Program-made: the position numbers and the translations under genes
Notes under the pieces: model-generated
The model's database searches: none
The model's input: only the letters and a program-made list of their open reading frames with translations
What the model was told of the DNA's origin: nothing
Assembly (NCBI GenBank): GCA_900542125.1
Contig: UQMO01000090.1
Location: forward strand, 1-5,372
Length of the DNA stretch: 5,372 nt
Direction: 5' to 3'
Origin: an uncultured Collinsella sp.
GTDB lineage: Bacteria; Actinomycetota; Coriobacteriia; Coriobacteriales; Coriobacteriaceae
Shown: positions 5,322 to 5,372 of the stretch, one piece after another
Numbering within the stretch: position 1 is the first letter of the stretch
How the letters are laid out: every line of letters starts with the position of its first letter

Positions 5322-5372
5322 CTGTCTCTTATACACATCTCCGAGCCCACGAGACGCTCATGAATATCGTAT
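5322..5372 (+). other. Residual Illumina Nextera adapter with index sequence (not genomic)
   Basis: Bases 5322-5340 are the 19-bp Nextera mosaic end CTGTCTCTTATACACATCT. Bases 5341-5355 are CCGAGCCCACGAGAC, the rest of the i7-side adapter. GCTCATGA (5356-5363) sits in the 8-base index position, and the remaining 9 bases match the start of the P7 flow-cell sequence with one mismatch (ATATCGTAT against ATCTCGTAT). This is library-construction sequence left by incomplete trimming. Any reading frame through it is artificial. Confidence 0.97.

Noticed and set aside
5322..5340. CTGTCTCTTATACACATCT read as a natural Tn5/IS50 mosaic end, implying a transposon insertion
   Set aside because: It is followed directly by the synthetic i7 adapter, index and P7 start, and the contig ends there, so it is library sequence.

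Overview
The window is one contig end-to-end. The first base is the outer edge of a perfect palindrome, and the last 51 bases are Illumina Nextera adapter, not genome. Moderately GC-rich coding DNA, AAGGAG/AAAGGGG-type ribosome binding sites, two GTG starts and AT-rich gaps fit a bacterium. The mix recalls a gut actinobacterium of the Coriobacteriia (Collinsella-like), but that is an impression from style and not a match I could test.

Layout. Five genes lie head-to-tail on the minus strand, read from about 4740 down to 163: (1) an unrecognised 305-residue protein with a CPYC motif, 3822-4739; (2) a VirD4/TraG-type coupling ATPase, 2299-3783; (3) a ClpP-family serine protease, 1581-2183; (4) an unrecognised highly charged protein, 688-1506, or to 1572 with an earlier start; (5) a small protein with two predicted membrane helices, 163-600. 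A 286-base AT-rich gap (4740-5025) separates this array from a divergent plus-strand gene of unknown function that begins at 5026 and is cut off by adapter at 5321. The gap holds candidate promoters in both directions, a cluster of four CTAG tetranucleotides with small palindromes, and a long imperfect hairpin. The left end (29-162) is a very GC-rich, apparently non-coding block behind the palindrome and may be part of a dispersed repeat.

How the genes may work together. The coupling ATPase is the only clear functional anchor for conjugation, so the window is most likely a fragment of a plasmid or integrative conjugative element. Two features are unusual. The ATPase has no N-terminal membrane helices, although most VirD4 proteins are anchored that way. 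A complete ClpP with an intact Ser-His-Asp triad sits in the same array, without a Clp unfoldase beside it in the window. A transfer-associated protease is an attractive hypothesis, but nothing in the sequence proves a functional link. No relaxase, integrase, replication protein, RNA gene or CRISPR array is visible.
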